NCBI RefSeq assembly: GCF_003049505.1
Contig: NZ_PYWN01000038.1
Span: 37,285-101,284 of the forward strand
Direction of reading: 5' to 3'
DNA: 64,000 nt
DNA from: Metasolibacillus meyeri
GTDB taxonomy: Bacteria > Bacillota > Bacilli > Bacillales_A > Planococcaceae
The notes under the pieces are model-generated. The model was given only the letters and a program-made list of their open reading frames with translations, was not told where the DNA came from and searched no databases. The position numbers were made by a program, and so were the translations under genes. Of the stretch, positions 20,520 through 30,460 are shown in pieces (the first letter of the stretch is position 1; each line of letters starts with the position of its first letter).

Positions 20520-21920
20520 TTACCCTCGTTTCCAGCGTGTCCCTTGGCGCGTATCTTCCAGCACGATATTCAAGCTTAATAAATGGTCACGAATTTCATC
20601 AGAGCGTGCAAAGTCACGATTTTTACGAGCCTCGATGCGCTCTTCAATTAACGCTTCAATTTCTTCATCAAGCAACTCTTCTTCCACTTTTAACACCACA
20701 CCTAGAACACCGCTAAGTACATCAAATGTCGTTAAGAATGTTTGTAAAACCTTTTGCTCTGTATTACTTTCAGCTGTATAAATATTCGCTAAACGAGCTA
20801 ACTCAAATAATGCTGTAATCGCATTGGCTGTATTAAAGTCATCATTCATCGCTTCCTCAAACTGCTGCTGGATTGCCGCAATTTGTGTTAGCCATTCATC
20901 CGCATGATCTACTAAATCAGCTGACGTTGCAAGGCGGTGTTCCACATTGCTATAGGCTGTGCGGATTCGCTCTAAACCTGTGCGAGCAGCCTCCACTAAA
21001 TCTTGTGCAAAGTTAATCGGCTGACGATAATGCACAGATAGCATAAAGAAGCGCAACACCTGTGGGTCGATTTGCTGACGAATATCATGCACTAATACAA
21101 AGTTCCCTAATGATTTCGACATTTTTTCATTATCAATATTAATGTAACCATTATGCATCCAATAACGCGCAAATGTTTTATCATTATGCGCCTCTGATTG
21201 CGCAATTTCATTTTCATGATGTGGGAATGTTAAATCTTGACCACCTGCATGAATATCAATTGTATCACCTAAATGTTCACGTGCCATCACCGAGCATTCA
21301 ATATGCCAGCCTGGTCGTCCATCCCCCCAAGGGCTAGCCCAAAAAATTTCATTTGGCTTCACCGCTTTCCACAACGCGAAATCCAGTGGGTCTTCTTTTT
21401 TCTCTCCTGCCTCAATACGTGCACCCACTTTTAAATCATCAATCGATTGATGTGATAGCTTACCGTAGCCATCAAATTTACGCGTGCGGTAATAAACATC
21501 TCCTGCTGATTCATATGCATAACCTTTATCAATTAATACTTGAATAAATTCGATAATATGATCCATATGCTCTGTCACGCGTGGATGTGCATCTGCTTTA
21601 TCGCAGCCTAATGCTGTAATATCGTCAAAATACGCAGCGATAAAACGCTCCGTTAGCTCAAATACTTCCTCGCCTAATTCGTTTGCTGCTTTAATAATTT
21701 TGTCATCTACATCCGTAAAGTTAGAAACGAACTTCACTTCATAGCCTGCATATTGCAAATAGCGACGCACTGTATCGTAGACGATAACAGGGCGGGAATT
21801 TCCGATATGAATATAGTTATAAACAGTCGGTCCGCACACATACATTTTGACCTTACCCTCTTCTAATGGCACAAACGTTTCTTTTTGTCTTGTTAATGAG
21901 TTAAAAATTTGAATGCTCAT
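20520..21920 (-). CDS. cysS: Cysteinyl-tRNA synthetase
   Basis: A 466-residue class I synthetase. The start [14 protein letters not shown] at 21920 follows AAAGGAGAGGG; the reading frame continues upstream into the leader terminator and is not used. The HIGH-type HIGN (after [11 protein letters not shown]), zinc-binding [19 protein letters not shown] and KMSKS motifs are present. The cysE gene that lies between gltX and cysS in B. subtilis is absent here. A T-box leader with a UGC specifier controls it. Confidence 0.98.
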   Translation of the reverse strand: MSIQIFNSLTRQKETFVPLEEGKVKMYVCGPTVYNYIHIGNSRPVIVYDTVRRYLQYAGYEVKFVSNFTDVDDKIIKAANELGEEVFELTERFIAAYFDDITALGCDKADAHPRVTEHMDHIIEFIQVLIDKGYAYESAGDVYYRTRKFDGYGKLSHQSIDDLKVGARIEAGEKKEDPLDFALWKAVKPNEIFWASPWGDGRPGWHIECSVMAREHLGDTIDIHAGGQDLTFPHHENEIAQSEAHNDKTFARYWMHNGYINIDNEKMSKSLGNFVLVHDIRQQIDPQVLRFFMLSVHYRQPINFAQDLVEAARTGLERIRTAYSNVEHRLATSADLVDHADEWLTQIAAIQQQFEEAMNDDFNTANAITALFELARLANIYTAESNTEQKVLQTFLTTFDVLSGVLGVVLKVEEELLDEEIEALIEERIEARKNRDFARSDEIRDHLLSLNIVLEDTRQGTRWKRG

Positions 21921-21943
21921 TTTTCCCTCTCCTTTTTTAATAA

Positions 21944-22310
21944 TGAAAAAACGTCCCTGCCACAAAAATTGTGACAGAGACGCGTAATTAGCGTGGTTCC
22001 ACTCTGCTTGAAAGGGATGATAAATTCATTTCGCCCCAACGTAATTGTGTCCAGATTTTTTCAACATCCATGACATCCGCCAGAGGCATTATTTTCATGC
22101 ATCGAGTAATTTGCACACTCGTTGAATGAAAATACATCCACTTTCCGCTCCAAGTCCTTTTAACGAGGGACGACTTCGGCTTGCCTACTCCAGTTTCAGC
22201 GAAGCGCTCAAAGGTGCATTTCCGTGTTGCCTAGGCTCAGACTACTTTCAGCCAACGATAGTCCTCTCTTATAGAGCATGCGCGACGTACTTCTCCTTCT
22301 CAATGCTTTT
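21944..22310 (-). promoter_or_regulatory. Cysteine T-box riboswitch leader of cysS
   Basis: The minus strand has the T-box motif AGAGTGGAACCACGC (21991-22005), whose TGGAACC bulge pairs with the tRNA acceptor end, followed by a terminator with arms GCGTCTCTGTCAC/GTGGCAGGGACGT and a run of six T (21944-21984). Upstream is a stem I region with a GAAAGTAG element (about 22242-22249) and a GAAATGCACC specifier loop, giving a Cys codon TGC at 22216-22218. Uncharged tRNA-Cys should permit read-through into cysS. A dispersed repeat occupies the middle of the leader. Confidence 0.9.
22040..22135. repeat. Mosaic repeat copy inside the cysS T-box leader
   Basis: CGTAATTGTGTCCAGATTTT (22040-22059) and TGACATCCGCCAGAGGC (22071-22087) match boxes at 5183-5204 and 5237-5253. 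They are followed by a long hairpin (arms TATTTTCAT/ATGAAAATA with an inner CGAGT/ACTCG stem) that replaces the hairpin next to the same box at 5262-5300. Confidence 0.7.
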
Positions 22311-22314
22311 ATCT

Positions 22315-22344
22315 ATAGTAGCTTCATTGTACAAAAATGTGCAA
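22315..22344 (-). promoter_or_regulatory. Candidate promoter of cysS
   Basis: TTGCAC (22339-22344) and TACTAT (22315-22320) with an 18-nt spacer on the minus strand, starting 14 nt past the gltX stop and just ahead of the T-box stem I. Confidence 0.5.
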
Positions 22345-22357
22345 AAAAAGCAATCAT

Positions 22358-23818
22358 TTAGTTCGCATATTTTTCTACACGAGCAAGTACCTTTTCTTTA
22401 CCAATTAATGCAATTGCATTCGGTAGCTCTGGGCCATGTGTCTGTCCCGTTGTTACCACACGAATCGGCATAAATAAATTTTTACCTTTATGACCTGTTT
22501 CTTTTTGTACTGCTTTGATTGCTGTTTTAATCGATTCTGCATCAAATGCTTCTAATGCTTCAAGCTGCGTTTTGAAGGATGTCATTACTTCAGGTACTTG
22601 CTCCCCTGCTAACACCTCTGTAGCTGCCGCATCATAATCGATTTCATCTTTGAAGAACAACTCAGAAAGCTCAACAATTTCAGCACCAAAGCTCATTTGA
22701 TCATGGTATAAGCCAATCAATTCAGAAGCCCAAGCAGCTTGTTCTTCGTTTAGCTCAGCAGGTAAAACATTCGCTTTTTGTAAATGCGGTAATGCTAATG
22801 CAACTACCTCTTCACGCGATAGCTTTTTAATATATTGGTTGTTCATCCAAGTAAGCTTCGTTTTATCAAACATTGAAGGCGATTTTGATAAACGCTTTTC
22901 ATCAAATAGCTCGATAAATTGCTCCTTTGAGAAGATTTCCTCTTCCCCTTCCGGCGACCAGCCAAGCAATCCGAAGAAATTGAACATTGCTTCTGGTAAA
23001 TAACCTAAATCTTTATATTGTGCTACGAATTGAATAATCGTTTCATCACGCTTCGATAGCTTTTTACGATCTTCATTGACAATCAATGTCATATGGCCAT
23101 ATTGTGGATACGCCCAGCCGAATGCATCAAAAATCATCATTTGCTTCGGTGTATTCGATAAATGCTCTTCCCCACGGAATACGTGTGAAATTTCCATGAA
23201 GTGGTCATCTAATACAACCGCATAGTTATAAGTTGGGATACCATTTGCCTTGACTAATACCCAGTCACCCACATCCTTTGATTCAAAAACAACCTCACCG
23301 CGCACTAAATCTGCAAATTTATACGTTGTATCTGCTGGCACGCGCATACGGATTGTGTACACTTCCCCTGCTGCTTCCTTCGCTGCAACTTCATCTGCCG
23401 TTAAATTGCGGCATTTCCCATCATAAGTCGGTGCAGCAACACCGTTTGCTTTTTGCGCTTCACGCGATGCTTCAAGCTCTTCTGATGTACAGAAACATTT
23501 ATACGCTTTCCCTTCTGTAAGTAAGCGCTCTGCATGCTCCTTGTAAATATCAAGGCGCTCCATTTGGCGATACGGGGCATAGGGTCCACCGATATCGATT
23601 GACTCATCAGGGATAATCCCTAACCAACGTAAATTATCAAGCTGAGACGCTTCCCCACCCTCAACGTTACGCTCAATATCAGTATCCTCAATACGCACGA
23701 TAAATTTACCGTCATGATGCTTTGCATATAAATAATTAAATAACGCTGTACGCGCTCCACCGATATGTAAAAAACCTGTTGGTGATGGCGCATAACGAAC
23801 GCGAACTTGTTTCGTCAT
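22358..23818 (-). CDS. gltX: Glutamyl-tRNA synthetase
   Basis: A 486-residue class I synthetase charging tRNA-Glu, and in Bacilli usually also tRNA-Gln for later amidation. The HIGH motif is in [20 protein letters not shown] and the KMSKS-type motif is KLSKRDE (about residues 253-259). The CFC...C zinc-like cluster region is in [11 protein letters not shown]. It lies between ispF and cysS, as in Bacillus. Charged tRNA-Glu is also the co-substrate of the nearby LanB, but the gene is in its ancestral place, so no special link is implied. Confidence 0.98.
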   Translation of the reverse strand: MTKQVRVRYAPSPTGFLHIGGARTALFNYLYAKHHDGKFIVRIEDTDIERNVEGGEASQLDNLRWLGIIPDESIDIGGPYAPYRQMERLDIYKEHAERLLTEGKAYKCFCTSEELEASREAQKANGVAAPTYDGKCRNLTADEVAAKEAAGEVYTIRMRVPADTTYKFADLVRGEVVFESKDVGDWVLVKANGIPTYNYAVVLDDHFMEISHVFRGEEHLSNTPKQMMIFDAFGWAYPQYGHMTLIVNEDRKKLSKRDETIIQFVAQYKDLGYLPEAMFNFFGLLGWSPEGEEEIFSKEQFIELFDEKRLSKSPSMFDKTKLTWMNNQYIKKLSREEVVALALPHLQKANVLPAELNEEQAAWASELIGLYHDQMSFGAEIVELSELFFKDEIDYDAAATEVLAGEQVPEVMTSFKTQLEALEAFDAESIKTAIKAVQKETGHKGKNLFMPIRVVTTGQTHGPELPNAIALIGKEKVLARVEKYAN

Positions 23819-23949
23819 AATATAAAAGCCTCCTAAATTTTAAGTCATGAAAAAATTTCCGACCGTTTTAACTTTGTCCATTTTACCATTGTCCATATAC
23901 AAAGAAAAGTGCGGCGAATAAAAAAGCAAATTGCTCAACACGACTTCAT

Positions 23950-23995
23950 GAAAAATGCAAGTAGCCGTTGGAAAAACATGCACCCCAACAGCCAC
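23950..23995 (-). terminator. Possible terminator after ispF
   Basis: GTGGCTGTTGG and CCAACGGCTAC arms with a loop of about 20 nt on the minus strand, followed by TTGCATTTTTC. The stem is good but the T run is displaced, so termination may be partial. Confidence 0.45.
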
Positions 23996-23999
23996 TCTG

Positions 24000-24482
24000 T
24001 TACTTTTTAATTAACAAAATTGTTGCCAATGCCGCAATTCCTTCTTCCCGACCAACAAAGCCTAATTTCTCTGTTGTTGTGGCTTTTACATTGACCTGTG
24101 AGACATCCGCATTTAATAACTCCGCAATTCGGTTGCACATTGACTCGATATACGGTGCCATCTTAGGCCGCTGTGCCATAATTGTTGCATCTACATTGCC
24201 TAACACATAGCCTTTATCCTCAACAATTTTCCAAATATATTGTAGCAATTTTGCTGAATCAGCATCTTTCCACTCTGGGTCTGTATCAGGGAAATGACGC
24301 CCAATATCCCCTTCACCAATTGCCCCAAGCGCTGCATCCGTAATCGTATGTAACAATACATCTGCATCTGAATGCCCTAAAAGCCCACGCTCATGCGGAA
24401 TTTCAATACCGCCTAAAATTAATTTGCGTCCTTCCGCAAATGCATGTACATCATAACCTTGCCCTACTCGAAACATATTCAT
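24000..24482 (-). CDS. ispF: 2-C-methyl-D-erythritol 2,4-cyclodiphosphate synthase
   Basis: IspF converts CDP-ME 2-phosphate to MEcPP in the non-mevalonate isoprenoid pathway. The 160-residue protein starts [15 protein letters not shown]; the zinc ligands DVH (about 10-12) and the HSDADVLLH motif are intact, as is the C-terminal [17 protein letters not shown]. In Bacillus ispD lies directly upstream; here it is 12.7 kb away, with the lanthipeptide region between. Confidence 0.97.
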   Translation of the reverse strand: MNMFRVGQGYDVHAFAEGRKLILGGIEIPHERGLLGHSDADVLLHTITDAALGAIGEGDIGRHFPDTDPEWKDADSAKLLQYIWKIVEDKGYVLGNVDATIMAQRPKMAPYIESMCNRIAELLNADVSQVNVKATTTEKLGFVGREEGIAALATILLIKK

Positions 24483-24536
24483 CCTCCTTTTAATTAATTA
24501 TTTACTTTCTATCATATCAAAGTTTCCATAGAAATA

Positions 24537-24579
24537 GAAAAAAGCGCGCTCAAAACATTGCTTTGAAACGCGCTTTTTC
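24537..24579 (-). terminator. Terminator after cysE
   Basis: AAAGCGCG arms (24541-24548 and its complement near 24569-24577), with further pairing of TTTCAAAG/CATTGTTTTGA, end in TTTTTTC on the minus strand. It isolates the serine acetyltransferase gene from ispF. Confidence 0.8.
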
Positions 24580-24624
24580 TGCTATGGTCAATAACACTTC
24601 ACTTTTCGTGACAACTGTAAATGG

Positions 24625-25566
24625 TTAAATATGATACTCAATATTTTTCATTTGGCTATTGCTGATATTCGGAGATGGCTGTGAATTGTACACGCGAGAA
24701 TACGGTGGTACAGAATGCGTTAGCCAAATATTACTACCTAACACCGAATCATGACCGATTGTCGTATCTCCGCCTAAAATCGTAGCCCCTGCATAAATAA
24801 CCACATTGTCCTCAATATTTGGATGACGTTTAATACCTTTAATTGGATTGCCATTTGCATCAAGTGGGAAGCTTAGTGCACCTAACGTTACACCTTGATA
24901 AACCTTCACATTTCTACCAATCGTACATGTTTCCCCAATTACCACACCTGTACCATGGTCAATGAAGAAGGATTCGCCAATAGATGCTCCTGGATGAATA
25001 TCAATACCTGTTAAACGATGTGCATGCTCTGACATAATACGTGGCACAATTTGCACACCCATCTCATACAATTCATGTGCAATACGGTGGATAAACATCG
25101 CAACAACCGATGGATAGCTTAGCAAAATCTCCTCTGTAGAAAGAGCTGCTGGATCTCCATTATATGCAGCTTGAATATCTGTTTGTAGCACTTTACGAAC
25201 CGTTGGGAATCTAGCAATTAAATTCATGACGATTTGGTCTGCCTGCTCACGGCAATATGTTTCACAATTTGCTGGATTGCTATCCTCCATATTATAAATC
25301 AATACTTTTTCAATAATATCACGCAAATCTAGCGCTGCTTCGCGTAATTTATTACTGCTTACAATATTAATGCGTATCTCATCAATCGGTGGTGTCGTGT
25401 AAATCCCTGGGAATAGCACTTCATGAAATTTATCTAAAATTTTATAGATTTCATCACGCCCAACAAAGCCAATAGAATTTTCAATATCAATATATTGTTT
25501 ATTTATATCATTCAGAGAGCTCGTAATTGCTGGTACTTTTTCGTTCAACCATTCATTTAAATTCAT
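24625..25566 (-). CDS. cysE: Serine O-acetyltransferase, long (EpsC-like) type
   Basis: The enzyme makes O-acetylserine for cysteine synthesis. The start MNLNEWLNEK at 25566 follows AAGGGGTG; upstream in-frame codons reach 25602. At about 313 residues it is much longer than the roughly 215-residue CysE of the Bacillus gltX-cysE-cysS operon. An all-helical N-terminal domain of about 180 residues precedes a left-handed beta-helix with GIDIHPGASIGESFFIDHGTGV and GVTLGAL, the catalytic His region. It stands alone between two gene boundaries. It seems to replace the missing operon copy, possibly by transfer. Confidence 0.92.
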   Translation of the reverse strand: MNLNEWLNEKVPAITSSLNDINKQYIDIENSIGFVGRDEIYKILDKFHEVLFPGIYTTPPIDEIRINIVSSNKLREAALDLRDIIEKVLIYNMEDSNPANCETYCREQADQIVMNLIARFPTVRKVLQTDIQAAYNGDPAALSTEEILLSYPSVVAMFIHRIAHELYEMGVQIVPRIMSEHAHRLTGIDIHPGASIGESFFIDHGTGVVIGETCTIGRNVKVYQGVTLGALSFPLDANGNPIKGIKRHPNIEDNVVIYAGATILGGDTTIGHDSVLGSNIWLTHSVPPYSRVYNSQPSPNISNSQMKNIEYHI

Positions 25567-25734
25567 AACAACAAAACACCCCTTCATTTTCTCATTAACC
25601 ATATAATAATACTTGTGTTTTTATAAGGGTACAAAAGATTACTGTCGTTTGCAACAGTTCATTTTATTTTCACTCAATGAGTATTTGACAAGAGGAATTT
25701 AGATTAATAATGCTACACCGTGTTGGTGCATAGT

Positions 25735-25866
25735 ATGCATGGAAAATCAAACGCTAGTATAGAAGTTAAAGCGGTTATCTGGGCAAGCAATAAGCAAATC
25801 GGCATTACAAATAATACATTCAGTAAATCTGAACTAGAGAAAACTTTATATTCTATCGTTGACTAA
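25735..25866 (+). pseudogene. Short open frame, perhaps a gene remnant
   Basis: A 43-codon frame (MHGKSNASIEVK..., ending YSIVD) lies in the 396-base gap between cysE and the reductase gene. It has no ribosome binding site and no recognisable family. Its ordinary codon mix makes it look like a leftover gene end rather than noise, but this is weak. Confidence 0.2.
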
Positions 25867-25937
25867 AATTATAATAGTAGATTTTATTATTTTATTGTGA
25901 TTACCGTTCTATACTTTTCTTTTCTGAAATTTCATGC

Positions 25938-25956
25938 GATAATGATAATCGTTATC
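25938..25956 (+). promoter_or_regulatory. Fur box
   Basis: GATAATGATAATCGTTATC matches the 19-bp Fur consensus GATAATGATAATCATTATC at 18 of 19 positions. It lies 42 nt upstream of the reductase start, in a promoter position, and implies iron repression. Confidence 0.88.
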
Positions 25957-25998
25957 AATTAAAATTAAATGATTATTTTTTAGGATGGAGCGACATAA

Positions 25999-27051
25999 AT
26001 GCAAAATATATATGATGTAACAATTATCGGCGGTGGTCCCGCAGGTTTGTATAGCGCTTTTTATAGTGGATTACGTGGTTTGAAAACAAAATTGATTGAA
26101 AGTCAGCAAGAATTGGGAGGCAAAGTGTTACTCTATCCTGAAAAGCTTATTTGGGATGTTGGCGGTCATCCCCCTGTACTTGGAGGACAATTTGTTAAAC
26201 AATTAATCGAACAAGCAAAAACATTCGAACCTACCATTTTAACGAATACCAAAGTTGATTTTATAGAACGTCACGATGATTTATTCATCATCCGTACTTC
26301 AAAAGGTGAGCAACATTACTCGAAGACAATCCTTTTAGCAATTGGTGGAGGCATTATTAGCCCACAAAAGCTTACATTAGAAGGGGCAGAAAAATATGAA
26401 ATGACAAATTTACATTATACAGTGCAATCGTATCAGCGCTTTGTTGACAAAGAAATTATTATTTCAGGTGGCGGTAATGCTGCGATTGATTGGGCAGTTG
26501 AACTTAGCCCTATCGCAAAAAACGTGACTGTTGTTTATCGAAGCGAACAGCTATCAGCCCATGAAGCAACAATTGAGGAAGCGATCAAGGCCGGCGTGCA
26601 AATTGAATGCAACACAACTATTACAAAGCTTACAGCAAATACAGAAAAAACAGCCATCCAGTTCGTCACATGTGAAAATTCACAAACGCAACAAAGTTAT
26701 ACACGTCAAATTGATGAGGTTATCGTAAGCCACGGCTATAACCGCGAATCCTCCGTCGAATTCGATGAAGCCATCGCATTATCGAAAAAGGACGATTACT
26801 ATTTTGAAGGAAAAGCAACCGGTGAAACAGTACATCCTGGTATTTTTGCAGCAGGTGATATTTTAACATTCGAAGGCAAAGTTAACCTTCTTATCGGTAC
26901 TTTCCAAGATGCAGCAAACGCGGTTAACTCCATTAAAACGTACTTGGAGCCAAGTGCTTATCGTTATGGAATGGTTTCATCACACAATGACCTGTTTAAA
27001 GAGAAAAATCGTTCGATTATTGAAAAGCAGTTAGTAAAAGCAAGCAAGTAA
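25999..27051 (+). CDS. Ferredoxin/flavodoxin-NADP reductase-like flavoprotein (YumC/YcgT family)
   Basis: A 350-residue thioredoxin-reductase-like ferredoxin-NADP reductase. The FAD-binding GGGPAGLYSAFYSGLRGLKT (residues 11-30), NADPH-binding GGGNAAIDWA (about 157-166) and C-terminal FAGD-type FAAGDI motif are present. There is no redox CxxC, which separates it from true thioredoxin reductases. The Fur box suggests it is the iron-starvation paralogue (YcgT-like) rather than the housekeeping YumC. In iron-limited cells it may reduce ferredoxin or siderophore iron; that is inferred. It stands alone, on the plus strand. Confidence 0.9.
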   Translation: MQNIYDVTIIGGGPAGLYSAFYSGLRGLKTKLIESQQELGGKVLLYPEKLIWDVGGHPPVLGGQFVKQLIEQAKTFEPTILTNTKVDFIERHDDLFIIRTSKGEQHYSKTILLAIGGGIISPQKLTLEGAEKYEMTNLHYTVQSYQRFVDKEIIISGGGNAAIDWAVELSPIAKNVTVVYRSEQLSAHEATIEEAIKAGVQIECNTTITKLTANTEKTAIQFVTCENSQTQQSYTRQIDEVIVSHGYNRESSVEFDEAIALSKKDDYYFEGKATGETVHPGIFAAGDILTFEGKVNLLIGTFQDAANAVNSIKTYLEPSAYRYGMVSSHNDLFKEKNRSIIEKQLVKASK

Positions 27052-27175
27052 AAATAGGCCTAATCAGAGGTACAAATTACTTCCAACTAACAAGAGTTTT
27101 ACGTTATTTACTTTAACAAAAAGGCTTTAAAATAAGTTTTTCAACCTTTCAGAAACTTCCCATAACAATTAAATT

Positions 27176-27226
27176 AAGTCACTGAGGACAATTCAACTTG
27201 ATTATCTTCAGTGACTTCTATTTTTT
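27176..27226. terminator. Bidirectional terminator between the reductase and lanC
   Basis: AAGTCACTGA (27176-27185) and TCAGTGACTT (27208-27217) arms, then TCTATTTTTT on the plus strand. The minus-strand side is only moderately T-rich. It separates two converging genes. Confidence 0.8.
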
Positions 27227-27290
27227 AACAACGATGAAAAATAGCACTTAATAAATGAACACAGTTTGACGCTTATCCTGAAATACAAGG

Positions 27291-28592
27291 TTAGTCAACC
27301 ATAAAAAGTGAGGACCACGAAGGTTTTTCCCCTTGTTCAACGGCACTTAATGTGGCTATAATACCACTTATACCTTCTAGTACCCCCAAAGAAAGAGCCT
27401 CTTTGCCATTATGATCAATATCATAAAATCCCAATGGATTTTTAGGGTTATAAAAATTGGCTAACTTTACTTTTAACACTTGAATAAATTGATATAGCTC
27501 TTCATCTTTAGTTTCTAAGTACATTAAAAAGGTTAAGTGCAGAACCCCAGATACCCCATGACAGAAAGTTGGAGAAGTTAATCTTAAGTCTTCAAATGGA
27601 TATTTTGCCAAGCCCTTAAAGGTAGTTAATGCAAATTTCTTATAACGCTCGTTATTAAGAGCTCGTCCGCTTAACCATAATGTTCTAGCTACTCCTGGCG
27701 TACCATAACACCACGCAAATGGATATTTCTGAGTGGTATCAAGTTGATTATTTAATAATTCCTGTAAATTAAGTTTAGAAGGCCACCATATACCAACAGC
27801 GTCTTTCTGCCCCCATTGTATGAGGAATTCACACATTTCTTTAATAGTTTCAGTTTGTCTAGGTTGGTTAAATCCATATTCCCTAGAAATAGCTAGTAAG
27901 GCTAGTGGCCCACAAATCCCATGAGATAGCCCCAAATCCAAATGTCCATCTGGGTAATTGGTTTTATCATCGATATATTGGTTTTCCACAGTAATAAAAT
28001 ATTGTGGCAAGAGGAGCCCATTAAAATCTTTCTTTTCGTTTAGAAGAACGAAGTAATCTATTATGTCTTTTATAAGATTGTATATTTTTGTATCACCTTT
28101 AAAATTAAGCAAATATCTAGCCATTCCAGCTAATCCGTATATCGTTTCAAAGTCGAAACTATTCACTTTTCCATTTTCAATATTATTAAGTGCTTGCCTT
28201 AGATAAGCATCAGTATTGGTAAAAATAACATCATTAAGTTGACTAATAAGATTGGTATAATTTTTGCCTTTATCCGAAACTAAATAAGCAGAGGCAGAAA
28301 TTCCTGTTATCCCACTCCAGAGTGATAAATTTAGAGATGGAAGATTATCAATTATATAGCTCAAGATTTTAAATGCATATTTATTCCACTCCTTATCTTT
28401 GTAGCTTAATTGTGACGATAAAACCAGCAATCCTGACAAACCTGTGGCCAAAGTGAAATCAATTGTTTGTTCAGAATGCTCCTCTTGTGTTTGCAAAAAA
28501 GACAACAATTCCTTTGGATCCGAGAAATTTGATTGAAAATTTTGAATAAAATATTGAAAATCTTTATCTGATATTAAATCTGTACTACTCAT
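27291..28592 (-). CDS. lanC: Lanthipeptide cyclase LanC
   Basis: A 433-residue class I lanthionine cyclase, which adds Cys thiols across dehydrated Ser and Thr. The zinc and catalytic residues are all present: His 224 in GLSHGICGPLALLA, Cys 295 in WCYGTPGVARTLW, and Cys 344-His 345 in FCHGVSG. They correspond to NisC His 212, Cys 284, Cys 330 and His 331. Repeated GxxG helices of the toroid (GLSGLLVLSS, GITGISASAYL, GLAGMARYLL, GISGIIATLS) complete the fold. GGGGGG lies 9 nt upstream of the ATG. It is the last gene of the lanABTC transcript, 43 nt after lanT, and is AT-rich like its neighbours. Confidence 0.96.
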   Translation of the reverse strand: MSSTDLISDKDFQYFIQNFQSNFSDPKELLSFLQTQEEHSEQTIDFTLATGLSGLLVLSSQLSYKDKEWNKYAFKILSYIIDNLPSLNLSLWSGITGISASAYLVSDKGKNYTNLISQLNDVIFTNTDAYLRQALNNIENGKVNSFDFETIYGLAGMARYLLNFKGDTKIYNLIKDIIDYFVLLNEKKDFNGLLLPQYFITVENQYIDDKTNYPDGHLDLGLSHGICGPLALLAISREYGFNQPRQTETIKEMCEFLIQWGQKDAVGIWWPSKLNLQELLNNQLDTTQKYPFAWCYGTPGVARTLWLSGRALNNERYKKFALTTFKGLAKYPFEDLRLTSPTFCHGVSGVLHLTFLMYLETKDEELYQFIQVLKVKLANFYNPKNPLGFYDIDHNGKEALSLGVLEGISGIIATLSAVEQGEKPSWSSLFMVD

Positions 28593-28635
28593 TTTACATA
28601 CCCCCCTAAAGGCAAATCCATATTATTACATTAAA

Positions 28636-30459
28636 TTACCTTACCTTAAAATTATTCATTTGTAGTTTATAAAGTTTTGAGTAGATTCCTTCATTCTCTA
28701 TAAGGCTATCATGGGTACCTTCTTCAGCAATTTCACCGTCACTTAAAACTATAATTTTATCGGCAAAGTGAATAGAAGTATACCGATGGGAAATAAAAAC
28801 TCCAATTTTGCCTTCAACCAGCTCAGCAAATCTCTTGAAGATATCAGCCTCCGCTTCAGCATCTAAAGCTGCACTTGGTTCGTCAAGGATGTAAAGAGAA
28901 GCATTTCTCATGAACGCCCTGGCAATAGCTAAACGTTGCCATTGGCCACCAGATAATTGATAACCATCTAAAAAGTATTTTCCTAGCTGTGTATCTAATT
29001 TATTAGGTAGGTTTTCAGCAAACATTGTTAATCCAGTTTGTTCTAATGATTCACTAATCTTATCCTTATTATCATGATTGTTAATATCACCGAAGCCAAC
29101 ATTATTTGCAAGGGTCATTTCATAGTTAACAAAATCCTGAAAAACGACACCTATTTCTTCATATAACTTATTTATCGGAATGTTCCGAATGGATTCACCA
29201 TTAATTAGTATCTCCCCTTCAAAATCTGGATAAAGTCTGGATATTAACTTAATTAACGTAGACTTACCTGATCCGTTTTTCCCCACCACTGCTAATGTTT
29301 CTCCCTTATTAATAGTTAAATTTATATTTTTTAAAGCGTAATTACTTGTATTAGGATATTTAAATGAAACATTTATGAACTCTACTGACTGTATTTTTGA
29401 TGGAAAAGAGTTAGTTAGTTGTTTTAATTCTATTTCATCTTCTTTATCTTCGAAATCAAGGAAGGAAAATAACTGCTCAATATATAAGTTATTTTTACAT
29501 ATATTAACAATATCCCAAACTATATTTTGTGAATTGGAGAATGTTAAAGATACCACTGAAAAATATGCAACTAGACTACCTATACTAATCTCACCTTTGT
29601 ATCCAGCATAGGCGATAAAGAAAATAACTACACCAACTATAATGTTACCCATTAATTGAGAAAAAATGGATAGCTTTGTACGCTTTTTAGCTAAATATTT
29701 ATCCTCATCAAGAAATTGATTGATTATATTTCGATATTGATTAAGAAGGTAGTTATTTAATTTAAAAAGCTTAGCTTCTTTAAAGCTCGAATCTCTAATT
29801 TGTAATTGTAAAAGATACCAAGCTTTTCGGTAATTAGGAATTCTTTTATAGTGAATCAAAAATTCTGTCTTACCTAGACTTAAGTAAGCATAGAAAAACA
29901 AAACTGGTATAACACCCAATAACAATGTCAGTTTCCAACTCCAAGAGAAAAGTATCGCTGCTGATGACAATAACGTAACAATACCTGTGATAATGGATAA
30001 AATTTGTTCAAATATTTGATAAGGTCTAAAGCTAGCTTCTTGTTGTGAACGTTGTAGTTGATCTTGTATAAGTGAATTTTCAAAACTTGGTAAACTCATT
30101 CGACCAACTTTTTTAATAATTTCAATGTTTACATAGTTTGATATATAGGTTTGATAAACTGTAGTTGTATGTAGCTGAAAGATTAATAGCAACTCATTTA
30201 AAAACAAAAGTCCAATAAAAATAAACAAAGGCAACATCACTACATTAAAGCTCGTATTAGATTCAAGCGTTACTACTGTATTGACGACTTGTTGTGTTGC
30301 CAGCAATGTTAAAGCTGGCAACATACCACGTCCGATAGAAAAAAACCAAATACTGAGAAAATAAATTGGATTCGCCTTCCAAAGCATTTTAAAAATACGA
30401 GGCCAATAAGAAAAAGTAAAAAGGATATTTCTTACATTAATAGATTGATCAGTGACCAT
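28636..30459 (-). CDS. lanT: Lanthipeptide ABC exporter LanT (NisT type)
   Basis: A 607-residue half transporter that exports the modified peptide with its leader. An N-terminal membrane domain (about residues 30-330, five to six spans) is followed by an ATPase with Walker A GKNGSGKST (393-401), signature LSGGQ (502-506), Walker B LYILDEPSA (522-530) and the H-loop His 558. There is no N-terminal C39 peptidase domain, so leader removal must be done by another protease. It starts one base after the lanB stop (TGA-A-ATG), with its AGGAG inside lanB, so translation is coupled. Confidence 0.95.
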   Translation of the reverse strand: MVTDQSINVRNILFTFSYWPRIFKMLWKANPIYFLSIWFFSIGRGMLPALTLLATQQVVNTVVTLESNTSFNVVMLPLFIFIGLLFLNELLLIFQLHTTTVYQTYISNYVNIEIIKKVGRMSLPSFENSLIQDQLQRSQQEASFRPYQIFEQILSIITGIVTLLSSAAILFSWSWKLTLLLGVIPVLFFYAYLSLGKTEFLIHYKRIPNYRKAWYLLQLQIRDSSFKEAKLFKLNNYLLNQYRNIINQFLDEDKYLAKKRTKLSIFSQLMGNIIVGVVIFFIAYAGYKGEISIGSLVAYFSVVSLTFSNSQNIVWDIVNICKNNLYIEQLFSFLDFEDKEDEIELKQLTNSFPSKIQSVEFINVSFKYPNTSNYALKNINLTINKGETLAVVGKNGSGKSTLIKLISRLYPDFEGEILINGESIRNIPINKLYEEIGVVFQDFVNYEMTLANNVGFGDINNHDNKDKISESLEQTGLTMFAENLPNKLDTQLGKYFLDGYQLSGGQWQRLAIARAFMRNASLYILDEPSAALDAEAEADIFKRFAELVEGKIGVFISHRYTSIHFADKIIVLSDGEIAEEGTHDSLIENEGIYSKLYKLQMNNFKVR

Positions 30460-30460
30460 T

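Noticed and set aside
22358..23818. gltX as a dedicated tRNA-Glu supplier for LanB
   Set aside because: The gene is in its ancestral place next to cysS and ispF and is the housekeeping copy; proximity is by chance.
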